5,740 nucleotides of DNA from Paracoccus sp. (in: a-proteobacteria) (GCA_018056045.1 JAGPGI010000114.1:1-5740), one strand, 5' to 3'; numbered from the stretch's first letter, positions 1 through 5,293 are shown. Translations and numbers: made by a program. The notes: generated by a model not told the origin, from the letters alone.

Positions 1-191
1 AGCTGTTCGATGGTCAGGACGATCTGCGCCAGCTCACCGGTATCGGGGTCGAACTGCTCGACCACCACGCGGTCGTCAAAGGTCTGGATCACCACATCCT
101 CGTTCAGGGGGCGGGTGCCGATCTCATTGTCTGGCAACTCGTCGATCAGGGTGATGACCGTGGCGTCGAAATCATGCTCGATGGTGAACAT
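1..191 (-). CDS. Unrecognised small acidic protein, 5' part only
   Basis: The reading frame opens with ATG at 191-189 and stays open for 63 codons to the left edge of the window, so the C-terminus is missing. The start is well supported: a purine-rich Shine-Dalgarno run AGGGAGGGAG (205-196) lies 4 nt upstream of the ATG. The visible part begins MFTIEHDFDATVITLIDE and is acidic, with alternating hydrophobic residues that suggest several beta strands (TVITLID, DVVIQTFDD, RVVVEQFD, QIVLTIEQ). There is no signal peptide, membrane segment or Cys/His cluster. I recall similar short conserved proteins of unknown function in Rhodobacteraceae, but that is memory only. It is transcribed divergently from the M48 gene. 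I do not assign a function. Confidence 0.75.
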   Translation of the reverse strand, partial: MFTIEHDFDATVITLIDELPDNEIGTRPLNEDVVIQTFDDRVVVEQFDPDTGELAQIVLTIEQ

Positions 192-258
192 CGGGCTCCC
201 TCCCTGTTCAGCTTTCCTCAACAATTGCGTGATACGCGAAAAGGGGCAAGAGCGGGGC

Positions 259-288
259 TTGGCGGTCGGACCTCAGGACCGCTAGACT
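259..288 (+). promoter_or_regulatory. Predicted sigma-70-type promoter of the M48 gene, with dyad in the spacer
   Basis: TTGGCG (259-264) and TAGACT (283-288) are separated by 18 bp, which puts the transcription start near 295, about 40 nt before the ATG at 335. A perfect 6-bp inverted repeat, GCGGTC (262-267) and GACCGC (277-282), separated by 9 bp, fills nearly the whole spacer and overlaps the -35 box. This is a typical place for a repressor operator. The hexamers are seen directly; promoter activity and repressor binding are inferred. Confidence 0.5.
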
Positions 289-334
289 GCGGCAAAAGAT
301 GCGGTGAAGCCGCGGGTTGGGACTGGGGTAGAGC

Positions 335-1093
335 ATGATCAGGGCAGGGCGGGCGGCATTGGCATGGACGGTGCTGGGGCTGGGGCTGGCAGGTTGCGTG
401 GTGGTTCCGGTCGAGCAGCCGGTCGGGACGGCGGTGCCGCAGGTGCCGGCTGCCCAGCCTGCGACGGCGACACCCTCGGGGGCGCGGGCATCGGCGCGCG
501 CCTTTATCCAGGTGATCAGCCGCATGGAACCCGCGGTCGAGCGCGAATGCCAGCAGCGCCGCACCCAGCCGATCAACTGCGATTTCCAGTTCGTCGTCGA
601 TGATCGCGCCGGGCTCGAGCCCAATGCCTATCAGACCATCGATTCGACCGGGCGGCCGATCATCGGCTTCACGCTGTCGCTGATCGGCGAGGCGCGGAAT
701 GCCGATGAGCTGGCTTTCGTCGTCGGGCATGAGGCCAGCCATCACATTCTGGGCCATATCAACCGCAAATCCAACGCCGCGACGATGGGGGCGGTGATTC
801 TGGGCGGGCTGGCCAGCGCCTATGGCGGCAGCACCGAATCGATTCAGACCGCGCAGGATTTCGGTGCGCAGTTCGGCGCCCGCTTCTATTCCAAGGACTG
901 GGAGCTTGAGGCCGACTATCTGGGCGCCATCATCACGCTGAATGCCGGCTATAATCCCGAGCACGGTGCGCAGTTTTTTGCCAGAATCCCTGATCCGGGT
1001 GATAAAATTCTGGGCACCCACCCCCCGAACTCGGCGCGCATGGCGCAGGTTGCGCGGGCGGTCGCCGATTATCGCTCGGGACGGGCGCGTTAA
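335..1093 (+). CDS. M48 family zinc metallopeptidase, lipoprotein
   Basis: This is a 252-residue predicted periplasmic zinc protease anchored by lipid. Residues 1-20 form a short signal peptide with the lipobox LAGC (18-21), so Cys21 should be lipidated. A Pro/Ala/Val-rich linker follows to about residue 50. The catalytic domain carries HEASH (132-136): His132 and His136 bind zinc and Glu133 is catalytic. The usual third ligand is Glu190 in ELEAD (190-194). A late His-Pro (229-230) followed by Arg235 matches the conserved M48 C-terminal motif. Cys72 and Cys82 could form a disulphide. The length and layout resemble E. coli YcaL, an M48 lipoprotein linked to outer-membrane protein quality control; that role is an inference here. 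Val at +2 gives no Lol-avoidance signal by E. coli rules, consistent with the outer membrane. The ribosome site is weak (GGGGTAGAG just before the ATG). Confidence 0.92.
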   Translation: MIRAGRAALAWTVLGLGLAGCVVVPVEQPVGTAVPQVPAAQPATATPSGARASARAFIQVISRMEPAVERECQQRRTQPINCDFQFVVDDRAGLEPNAYQTIDSTGRPIIGFTLSLIGEARNADELAFVVGHEASHHILGHINRKSNAATMGAVILGGLASAYGGSTESIQTAQDFGAQFGARFYSKDWELEADYLGAIITLNAGYNPEHGAQFFARIPDPGDKILGTHPPNSARMAQVARAVADYRSGRAR

Positions 1094-1347
1094 ACTGCCC
1101 AACCTGTTGCCCAGATACAACGCAAGGTTGCGCTCGCCTCGGGTATTGAAATCACAGGAAAATATACAACTATGTGGCGAGGCGCGACAGAAATCCACCT
1201 ATGCAAGTGTCGTTTATGGGACTAACCTGACGTCATGCGAGGCGGACGGCGAAGAATTCTCTTTTATAGGCGAGACTCTGCCGATAGTTTCCGAGCTGGT
1301 TTTATTGAGTCACTGTTTTAATCGAAATTTGGGTTGGAGAGCGTTAC
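1094..1347. other. AT-rich intergenic spacer, no gene supported
   Basis: These 254 bp lie between the M48 gene and the small gene at 1348. From about 1141 onward a hand count gives roughly 45% GC, clearly below the flanking genes. The stretch holds a hairpin (1100-1130), an octamer GCGAGGCG at 1177-1184 repeated exactly 60 bp later at 1237-1244, an inverted copy of its core (CGCCTCG, 1135-1141), and the palindrome TGACGTCA (1228-1235). A plus-strand frame stays open from the M48 gene through the spacer, but it has no start signal or protein-like composition. The promoter of the 1348 gene should be here (a TTTAAT lies at 1317-1322), but I see no good -35 partner. A small RNA is possible but unsupported. 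Confidence 0.4.
1100..1130 (+). terminator. Stem-loop just after the M48 gene, weak terminator candidate
   Basis: CAACCT (1100-1105) pairs with AGGTTG (1125-1130), and the inner GTTG (1106-1109) pairs with CAAC (1118-1121), leaving an 8-nt loop and a 3-nt bulge. It begins 7 nt after the M48 stop codon. No T-run follows, so it is not a standard intrinsic terminator; it could instead protect the mRNA 3' end or mean nothing. Confidence 0.25.
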
Positions 1348-1689
1348 ATGATCGGGGTCATTCTCTGGAGCAATCCGGCAAAGGAAAAGGCCGTGATCTG
1401 GTGCGAAGATCATGGGGCACTGGCCTATCTGCAGGGGCAGGAAAACCTGGATTTTCCCTGTGAATGGCCGGAAGCGGGCGATCTCGTGGAACTGGAATAC
1501 GAGACCGTGAACGACCTGCGCCATGCGCGTGCGGTGTCGCTGGTTTCGGGCAACAAGCGTTCCGAACTGCCGGACCTTCTGCGTGGCATGGGCGAAAAAT
1601 CCGCGGCGAATCAGCCGGCGCTGCGGGTGGTGTCAAACAGCGATCTCGGTCAGGCCGAGCAGCCCTTCAAACTGGCGGCTGCCCGGTAG
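1348..1689 (+). CDS. Small protein with a divergent cold-shock/OB-fold-like N-terminus
   Basis: This is a 113-residue protein. The start is well supported: GGAGAG (1336-1341) lies 6 nt before the ATG. Residues 2-68 follow the strand pattern of a cold-shock domain: GVILW at 3-7 (compare GTVKW), EKAVIW then CEDHG at 13-23 in place of the KGFGFI and DDGG stretch, ALAYL in place of VFVHI, and EAGDLVELEYE near 42-52 in place of the EGQKVSFEL strand. The RNA-binding aromatic residues of both RNP motifs are mostly missing, so nucleic-acid binding is uncertain. The tail after residue 70 is polar and Ala/Gln-rich, probably disordered. I recall similar unnamed proteins in Rhodobacteraceae. It converges on ilvN with 16 bp between the stop codons. 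The fold assignment is my inference from pattern only; the gene itself looks real. Confidence 0.8.
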   Translation: MIGVILWSNPAKEKAVIWCEDHGALAYLQGQENLDFPCEWPEAGDLVELEYETVNDLRHARAVSLVSGNKRSELPDLLRGMGEKSAANQPALRVVSNSDLGQAEQPFKLAAAR

Positions 1690-1705
1690 TTTATCCGGCT
1701 GGCCC

Positions 1706-2266
1706 TCAGGCGCCGCGCGCCAGCGCGGCGACCCCGGTGCGGGCTTGATCCGACAGGCCCAGAGGCCGCATCAGATCAGCGAAGGCATCCAGTTTCTCGG
1801 GGGTGCCGGTGATCTCGAAGACAAAGCTTTCCAATGTCGAATCGACCACGCTGGCACGGAAGATTTCCGCGATCCGCAGCGCCTCGACGCGTTTTTCGCC
1901 CTTGCCCGAGACCTTGAACAGGCCCAGCTCGCGCTCGACGCTGGGACCCTCGACGGTCAGGTCATGGACCTCGTGCACGGGCACGATGCGGCCAAGCTGC
2001 GCCTTGATCTGCTCGATGACCGAAGGCGTGCCGCGCGTCACGATGGTGATGCGCGAGCGGTGGCCCAGATGGTCCACCTCGGCCACGGTCAGGCTGTCGA
2101 TATTGTAGCCCCGGCCGGAAAACAGGCCGATGACGCGCGCGAGCACCCCGGCCTCGTTGTCGACCAGAACGGCCAGGGTATGGCTTTCGATGGTCTGGGC
2201 ATTGGGGTCGCGCAGATCATAGGCCGAATGGCTCGTTGCGCCCTTGTGGATGTTCAGTGCCGCCAT
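1706..2266 (-). CDS. ilvN: Acetolactate synthase small (regulatory) subunit
   Basis: This 186-residue protein (also called IlvH) activates the catalytic subunit and confers feedback inhibition by valine in branched-chain amino acid synthesis, in the cytoplasm. Residues about 29-103 are the ACT domain; VDNEAGVLARVIGLFSGRGY (35-54) is its effector-binding signature. By alignment with E. coli IlvH, Asn37 and Gly40 correspond to Asn11 and Gly14, residues tied to valine sensitivity, so the enzyme is probably valine-inhibited. Residues about 110-176 are the C-terminal small-subunit domain (VEGPSVEREL, then EIFRASVVDST). About 26 extra residues precede the ACT domain relative to E. coli, which I believe is normal for this family of bacteria. 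It lies 38 bp downstream of ilvI on the same strand, so one transcript is likely. The ribosome site is poor: AGGA ends 13 nt before the ATG, so translation may depend on that of ilvI. Confidence 0.96.
   Translation of the reverse strand: MAALNIHKGATSHSAYDLRDPNAQTIESHTLAVLVDNEAGVLARVIGLFSGRGYNIDSLTVAEVDHLGHRSRITIVTRGTPSVIEQIKAQLGRIVPVHEVHDLTVEGPSVERELGLFKVSGKGEKRVEALRIAEIFRASVVDSTLESFVFEITGTPEKLDAFADLMRPLGLSDQARTGVAALARGA
1711..1730. terminator. GC-rich hairpin at the end of ilvN, possible bidirectional terminator
   Basis: CGCCGCGC (1711-1718) and GCGCGGCG (1723-1730) form a perfect 8-bp stem with a 4-nt loop. It lies inside the last codons of ilvN, 2 bp before its stop codon, and 21 bp past the stop of the convergent 1348 gene. 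It could stop or slow transcription from either side. Neither strand has a T-run after it, so intrinsic termination is uncertain, and GC-rich coding DNA can produce such stems by chance. Confidence 0.3.
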
Positions 2267-2304
2267 GTTCGTTTCGCTTTCCTAAATTCTCAGACTGGCC
2301 CTGA

Positions 2305-4059
2305 TCAGACCAAGGCGCCGCCGGCGCCGGTGATGGCGCCTTCGGTCGAGGCTTCGCCCAGAAGCATCTCGTTATGCGGCTTGCCCGAGGGGATCATCGG
2401 GAAGCAGTTCTCATGCTTCTCGATCAGCACGTCGAGGATGAACGGGCCGTCATAATCCAGCATTTCGCGGATCGCATCGTCCAGTTCCGCCGGGTCGGAC
2501 ACGGTGCGGCCACGGCAGCCAAAGGCCTCGGCCAGCTTGACGAAATCGGGCAGACTGTCCGACCAGCTCTGGCTGTAGCGCTCACCATGCAGCAGTTGCT
2601 GCCACTGCCGGACCATGCCAAGGCGTTCGTTGTTCAGGATGAACTGCTTGACCGGGGCGCGGAACTGCACCGCCGTGCCCATTTCCTGCATGTTCATCAG
2701 CCAGCTTGCCTCGCCCGCGACATTGATGACCAGCGCGTCGGGATGGGCGACCTGCGCCCCGATCGAGGCCGGCAGGCCATAGCCCATCGTCCCCAGCCCA
2801 CCCGAGGTCATCCAGTGATTCGGGTCGTCGAAATGCAGGAACTGCGCCGCCCACATCTGATGCTGGCCGACCTCGGTGGCGATATAGGGCTTTCTTGCCG
2901 CCGTCAGCGCCTGCAGACGCTGCAGCGCGTATTGCGGTTTGATGACGCTGTCCGAATTGCGATAGGCAAGGCAGTTCACGGCCTTCCACTGCTCGATCTG
3001 CGTCCACCATTGCTGCAACCCGGCGCTGTTGGTCTTGCGCCCGCGCGCCTTCCAGATCTTCAGCATGTCTTCCAGCACGTGGCCGACATCGCCGACGATG
3101 GGCAGGTCGACATGGATGATCTTGTTGATCGAGCTGGGGTCGATGTCGATCTGCGCCTTGATCGAGCCGGGACTGAAATCGGCCACGCGACCGGTGATGC
3201 GGTCGTCAAACCGGGCGCCGACCGCGATCATCAGGTCGCAATCATGCATGGCCATATTGGCCTCATAAAGCCCGTGCATGCCCAGCATGCCGATCCAGCG
3301 CTTGCCCGAGGCGGGATAGGCGCCCAGCCCCATCAGCGTCGAGGTGACCGGGAAACCCGTCGCATCGGCCAGTTCGCGCAAGAGTTGGCTCGCGGCGTTG
3401 CCCGAGTTGATGACGCCGCCACCGGTATAGAAGATCGGGCGCTCGGCATTCTCCATCAGCTCGACCAGCCGGGTGATCGCCGCCAGATCGCCCTTTTTCA
3501 CCGGCTGATAGCTGGGGGTGGCGATCTGCCTGGGGCCGACATATTCGCCGGTGGCGAATTGCACGTCCTTCGGGATGTCGATCAGCACCGGCCCCGGACG
3601 ACCCGAGGTGGCGATGTGGAACGCCTTGTGGATCGTCGCCGCCAGCTCATCCGTGTCCTTGATCAGCCAGTTGTGCTTGGTGCAGGGACGGGTGATGCCG
3701 ATGGTGTCGGCCTCCTGGAAGCCGTCGGTGCCGATCAGGAAGGTCGGGACCTGCCCGGTCAGCACGACCAGCGGGATCGAATCCAGCAACGCATCGGTCA
3801 GGCCGGTGACGGCATTGGTCGCGCCCGGACCCGAGGTGACCAGAACGACGCCGGGCTTGCCGGTCGAACGGGCATAGCCCTCGGCCATGTGGACGGCGCC
3901 CTGCTCGTGGCGGACCAGAACATGCTTGATGTCGTTTTGCTGAAAAATCTCGTCATAGATGGGTAGCACCGCCCCGCCCGGATAGCCGAATACCGTATCG
4001 ACGCCCTGATCGCGCAGAGCTTCGATAACCATTCTTGCACCCGTCATTTGTCGGGACAT
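2305..4059 (-). CDS. ilvI: Acetolactate synthase large (catalytic) subunit
   Basis: This 584-residue thiamine-diphosphate enzyme (IlvB/IlvI family) condenses two pyruvates to acetolactate, or pyruvate with 2-oxobutyrate, the first common step to valine, leucine and isoleucine. Glu52 in RHEQGA is the cofactor-activating glutamate. GQVP (102-105) and GARFDDR (281-287) match conserved acetolactate synthase segments, and Trp486 in MVRQW corresponds to the plant herbicide-site tryptophan. The cofactor-metal motif reads GEASW at 449-453 with the paired Asn at 476-477, so Glu450 stands where most family members have Asp. Length is normal. I start it at 4059, not at the in-frame ATGs at 4065 or 4098: GGAGA (4070-4066) sits 6 nt before 4059, touches the ATG at 4065, and the protein then begins MSRQMTGARM, as expected. 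It precedes ilvN in a likely two-gene operon. Confidence 0.97.
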   Translation of the reverse strand: MSRQMTGARMVIEALRDQGVDTVFGYPGGAVLPIYDEIFQQNDIKHVLVRHEQGAVHMAEGYARSTGKPGVVLVTSGPGATNAVTGLTDALLDSIPLVVLTGQVPTFLIGTDGFQEADTIGITRPCTKHNWLIKDTDELAATIHKAFHIATSGRPGPVLIDIPKDVQFATGEYVGPRQIATPSYQPVKKGDLAAITRLVELMENAERPIFYTGGGVINSGNAASQLLRELADATGFPVTSTLMGLGAYPASGKRWIGMLGMHGLYEANMAMHDCDLMIAVGARFDDRITGRVADFSPGSIKAQIDIDPSSINKIIHVDLPIVGDVGHVLEDMLKIWKARGRKTNSAGLQQWWTQIEQWKAVNCLAYRNSDSVIKPQYALQRLQALTAARKPYIATEVGQHQMWAAQFLHFDDPNHWMTSGGLGTMGYGLPASIGAQVAHPDALVINVAGEASWLMNMQEMGTAVQFRAPVKQFILNNERLGMVRQWQQLLHGERYSQSWSDSLPDFVKLAEAFGCRGRTVSDPAELDDAIREMLDYDGPFILDVLIEKHENCFPMIPSGKPHNEMLLGEASTEGAITGAGGALV

Positions 4060-4065
4060 GCCCAT

Positions 4066-4070
4066 TCTCC
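4066..4070 (-). promoter_or_regulatory. Ribosome binding site that fixes the ilvI start
   Basis: GGAGA is 6 nt upstream of the ATG at 4059-4057. It leaves no spacer to the ATG at 4065-4063 and lies inside the longer frame that opens at 4098, so the 584-residue form is preferred. Confidence 0.75.
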
Positions 4071-4119
4071 ATCTGTGAACCACCGTGCCGCAGCGCAAGG
4101 AGCCATGCTGCGCCGCAGG

Positions 4120-4148
4120 AAACTATGGGCAGGGCGCGGCGCGGTCAA
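4120..4148 (-). promoter_or_regulatory. Predicted ilvI-ilvN promoter and short leader
   Basis: On the minus strand TTGACC (4148-4143) is followed after 17 bp by TAGTTT (4125-4120). This would start transcription near 4113 and give a leader of about 54 nt. The leader can form a 6-bp stem (CGCAGC/GCTGCG at 4089-4094 and 4107-4112, 12-nt loop). A 20-codon frame opens at 4106 and ends just inside ilvI, but it contains no Leu, Ile or Val codons, so a classic leader-peptide attenuator is not supported. The -10 box is a weak match. Confidence 0.4.
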
Positions 4149-4197
4149 TGGCGTTTGTCCAAGAAAATGACCCTGCGGCGCGGTTTCGCGACACAAT

Positions 4198-4225
4198 ATT
4201 ACAAAAATAGCCCATTTTTGGTAAT
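4198..4225 (-). terminator. AT-rich hairpin on the bpt stop codon
   Basis: ATTACAAAAAT (4198-4208) and ATTTTTGGTAAT (4214-4225) pair over 11 bp with one bulged base and a 5-nt loop (GGGCT in the minus-strand RNA). The stem takes in the last base of the bpt stop codon. The 3' arm contains five U residues, but no U-run follows a GC stem, so it is not a standard terminator. It may mark the bpt mRNA end, or be a protein-binding palindrome upstream of the ilv promoter. Confidence 0.4.
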
Positions 4226-5064
4226 TATCGACGATTTTGCGGCAGGGTGATGCGCGCGACCTGTTCGACGATGGGGTCGATGGACAGCGGATGGATGTCC
4301 GAACTGTGCTGCGCGGGGTCGCCAATGGGCTGCCAGACGCCGCCCTTGTAGATCTCGAGCGCGGCGAAACGCGCCTTGTAATCCATCTTGCGGCTGCCAG
4401 GCACCCAATAGCCCAGATAGACAAAGGGCAGGCCGGCGCTGCGTGCCAGTTCGATATGATCCAGAATGATATGCGTGCCGAGGCTCGAGCTCTCGAGCGC
4501 GGGGTCGTAGAAGCTGTAGACGAGACTCAGCCCGTCATCCAGAACATCGGTCAGGCAGACCGCGGCCAGCCGGTCGCTGCCGGGATGGTCGGGATCGTCC
4601 TTTGCCGCGCCGCTGCGATATTCGATGACCCGGGTGCGGACCGGCGTTTCCTCGATCATGGCGGCGAATTCGAAAATATCCATGTCGGTCATGCCGCCAT
4701 CGGCATGGCGCTGGTCCAGATAGGCCCGGAAAAGTTCGTATTGCTCCTCGGTCGCCCAGGCGCTGGTCGCCAGCCGCCGCAGATGGCTGTTGCGGCGGGC
4801 AATGCGCTTTTGCGTGCGCGAGGGGTGGAATTCCGACACCCGGACCCGCGCCGACATGCAGGCCACGCAGCTTTCGCAGCTGGGCCGGTACAGCACGTTC
4901 TGCGAACGGCGAAAGCCCTGTCGTGACAGCGTGTTGTTCAGCTCATTGGCCGAATCGCCCGTCAGCGCGGTGAACAGCTTGCGCTCGGCCCGGCCATGAA
5001 GATAGGGGCAGGGCTGCGGTGCCGTCACATAGAACTGCGGCGCATGTGGAAGGCTATGCCGCAT
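4225..5064 (-). CDS. bpt: Aspartate/glutamate leucyltransferase (Bpt)
   Basis: This 279-residue cytoplasmic enzyme transfers leucine from leucyl-tRNA to proteins with N-terminal Asp or Glu, creating a primary N-degron recognised by ClpS/ClpAP. The N-terminal ATE domain begins [20 protein letters not shown] and carries Cys19 plus the CESCVAC cluster (Cys63, Cys66, Cys69). The C-terminal, GNAT-like domain has [42 protein letters not shown] and the closing EIYKGGVW, all diagnostic of the family. Length is normal. The start is the ATG at 5064: GGGAGGA (5077-5071) lies 6 nt before it, whereas the in-frame TTG at 5079 overlaps that ribosome site and would add five untypical residues. It lies upstream of ilvI on the same strand, 165 bp apart, with a separate promoter predicted for ilvI. 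Confidence 0.95.
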   Translation of the reverse strand: MRHSLPHAPQFYVTAPQPCPYLHGRAERKLFTALTGDSANELNNTLSRQGFRRSQNVLYRPSCESCVACMSARVRVSEFHPSRTQKRIARRNSHLRRLATSAWATEEQYELFRAYLDQRHADGGMTDMDIFEFAAMIEETPVRTRVIEYRSGAAKDDPDHPGSDRLAAVCLTDVLDDGLSLVYSFYDPALESSSLGTHIILDHIELARSAGLPFVYLGYWVPGSRKMDYKARFAALEIYKGGVWQPIGDPAQHSSDIHPLSIDPIVEQVARITLPQNRR

Positions 5065-5070
5065 GGCGCA

Positions 5071-5077
5071 TCCTCCC
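5071..5077 (-). promoter_or_regulatory. Ribosome binding site that fixes the bpt start
   Basis: GGGAGGA is separated by 6 nt from the ATG at 5064-5062. The alternative TTG at 5079-5077 runs into this site, so it cannot use it. Confidence 0.8.
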
Positions 5078-5099
5078 AAGGCTCGGGCGCGGCAGGCAT

Positions 5100-5177
5100 C
5101 GGTCGGACTGCGGTCGGTTGGTTCGGGTCTGTGCGCGCATGGACGCCGGGCGGGCTCACGGTCTGGTTATCGGTCGG
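5100..5177. repeat. Three CGGTCGG heptamers in the bpt leader
   Basis: CGGTCGG occurs in the same orientation at 5100-5106, 5111-5117 and 5171-5177. The first two are 11 bp apart, about one helical turn, and the third overlaps the predicted bpt transcription start. The heptamer also occurs at 263-269 and 420-426, so part of this may simply reflect GC-rich composition. Confidence 0.3.
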
Positions 5178-5181
5178 ATGA

Positions 5182-5210
5182 AGCCTAGCAACAGATCCGC
5201 GCTGCGCCAA
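5182..5210 (-). promoter_or_regulatory. Predicted bpt promoter
   Basis: On the minus strand TTGGCG (5210-5205) and TAGGCT (5187-5182) are 17 bp apart. Transcription would start near 5175, giving a leader of about 110 nt. The boxes closely match those predicted for the M48 gene and glnE, which strengthens all three. Confidence 0.55.
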
Positions 5211-5243
5211 GCTTCGAAACCACATCGGCGGGCGACGGTGCGG

Positions 5244-5266
5244 CGGCATGCCGATGCGGGCCGCAT
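5244..5266. promoter_or_regulatory. Two adjoining dyads abutting the glnE -35 box
   Basis: CGGCATGCCG (5244-5253) is a perfect 10-bp palindrome. Immediately after it, ATGCGG (5254-5259) and CCGCAT (5261-5266) form a 6-bp inverted repeat around a single G. The second dyad ends on the first base of the -35 hexamer. The centres lie near -51 and -40 from the predicted start, where activators commonly bind. The pattern does not match the NtrC consensus as I know it. The regulator is unknown, and binding is inferred from symmetry alone. Confidence 0.4.
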
Positions 5267-5293
5267 TGACGTTGCGCGCGTCCCGGCTAGGCT
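5266..5293 (+). promoter_or_regulatory. Predicted glnE promoter giving a leaderless mRNA
   Basis: TTGACG (5266-5271) and TAGGCT (5288-5293) are 16 bp apart. The -10 box ends 6 nt before the ATG at 5300, so transcription should begin at or next to the start codon. The TAG of the -10 box is also an in-frame stop, which rules out an upstream start for glnE. Confidence 0.55.

Noticed and set aside
221..249. Minus-strand promoter for the partial gene (TTGCCC, 17 bp, AATTGT)
   Set aside because: Only half the -10 positions match, so I do not list it as a feature.
218..1198. 326-codon open frame on the minus strand opposite the M48 gene
   Set aside because: It is a shadow of a gene with intact catalytic motifs, has low-complexity Arg/His/Pro composition and no credible start signal.
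1228..1235. TGACGTCA as a regulator site
   Set aside because: An isolated 8-bp palindrome; it resembles a eukaryotic CRE, which has no meaning here. Kept only as part of the spacer description.
942..1463. 173-codon plus-strand frame bridging the M48 gene, the spacer and the next gene
   Set aside because: It overlaps both neighbours out of frame, has no ribosome site and does not look like a conserved protein.
1523..2455. 310-codon plus-strand frame across the 1348 gene end and ilvN
   Set aside because: It overlaps two supported genes and its composition is that of an antisense GC-rich frame.
2374..3966. 530-codon open frame on the plus strand opposite ilvI
   Set aside because: It is fully antisense to an unmistakable gene, is rich in Arg, Asp, Gly and His as expected for a GC-rich complement, and has no ribosome site or recognisable domain.
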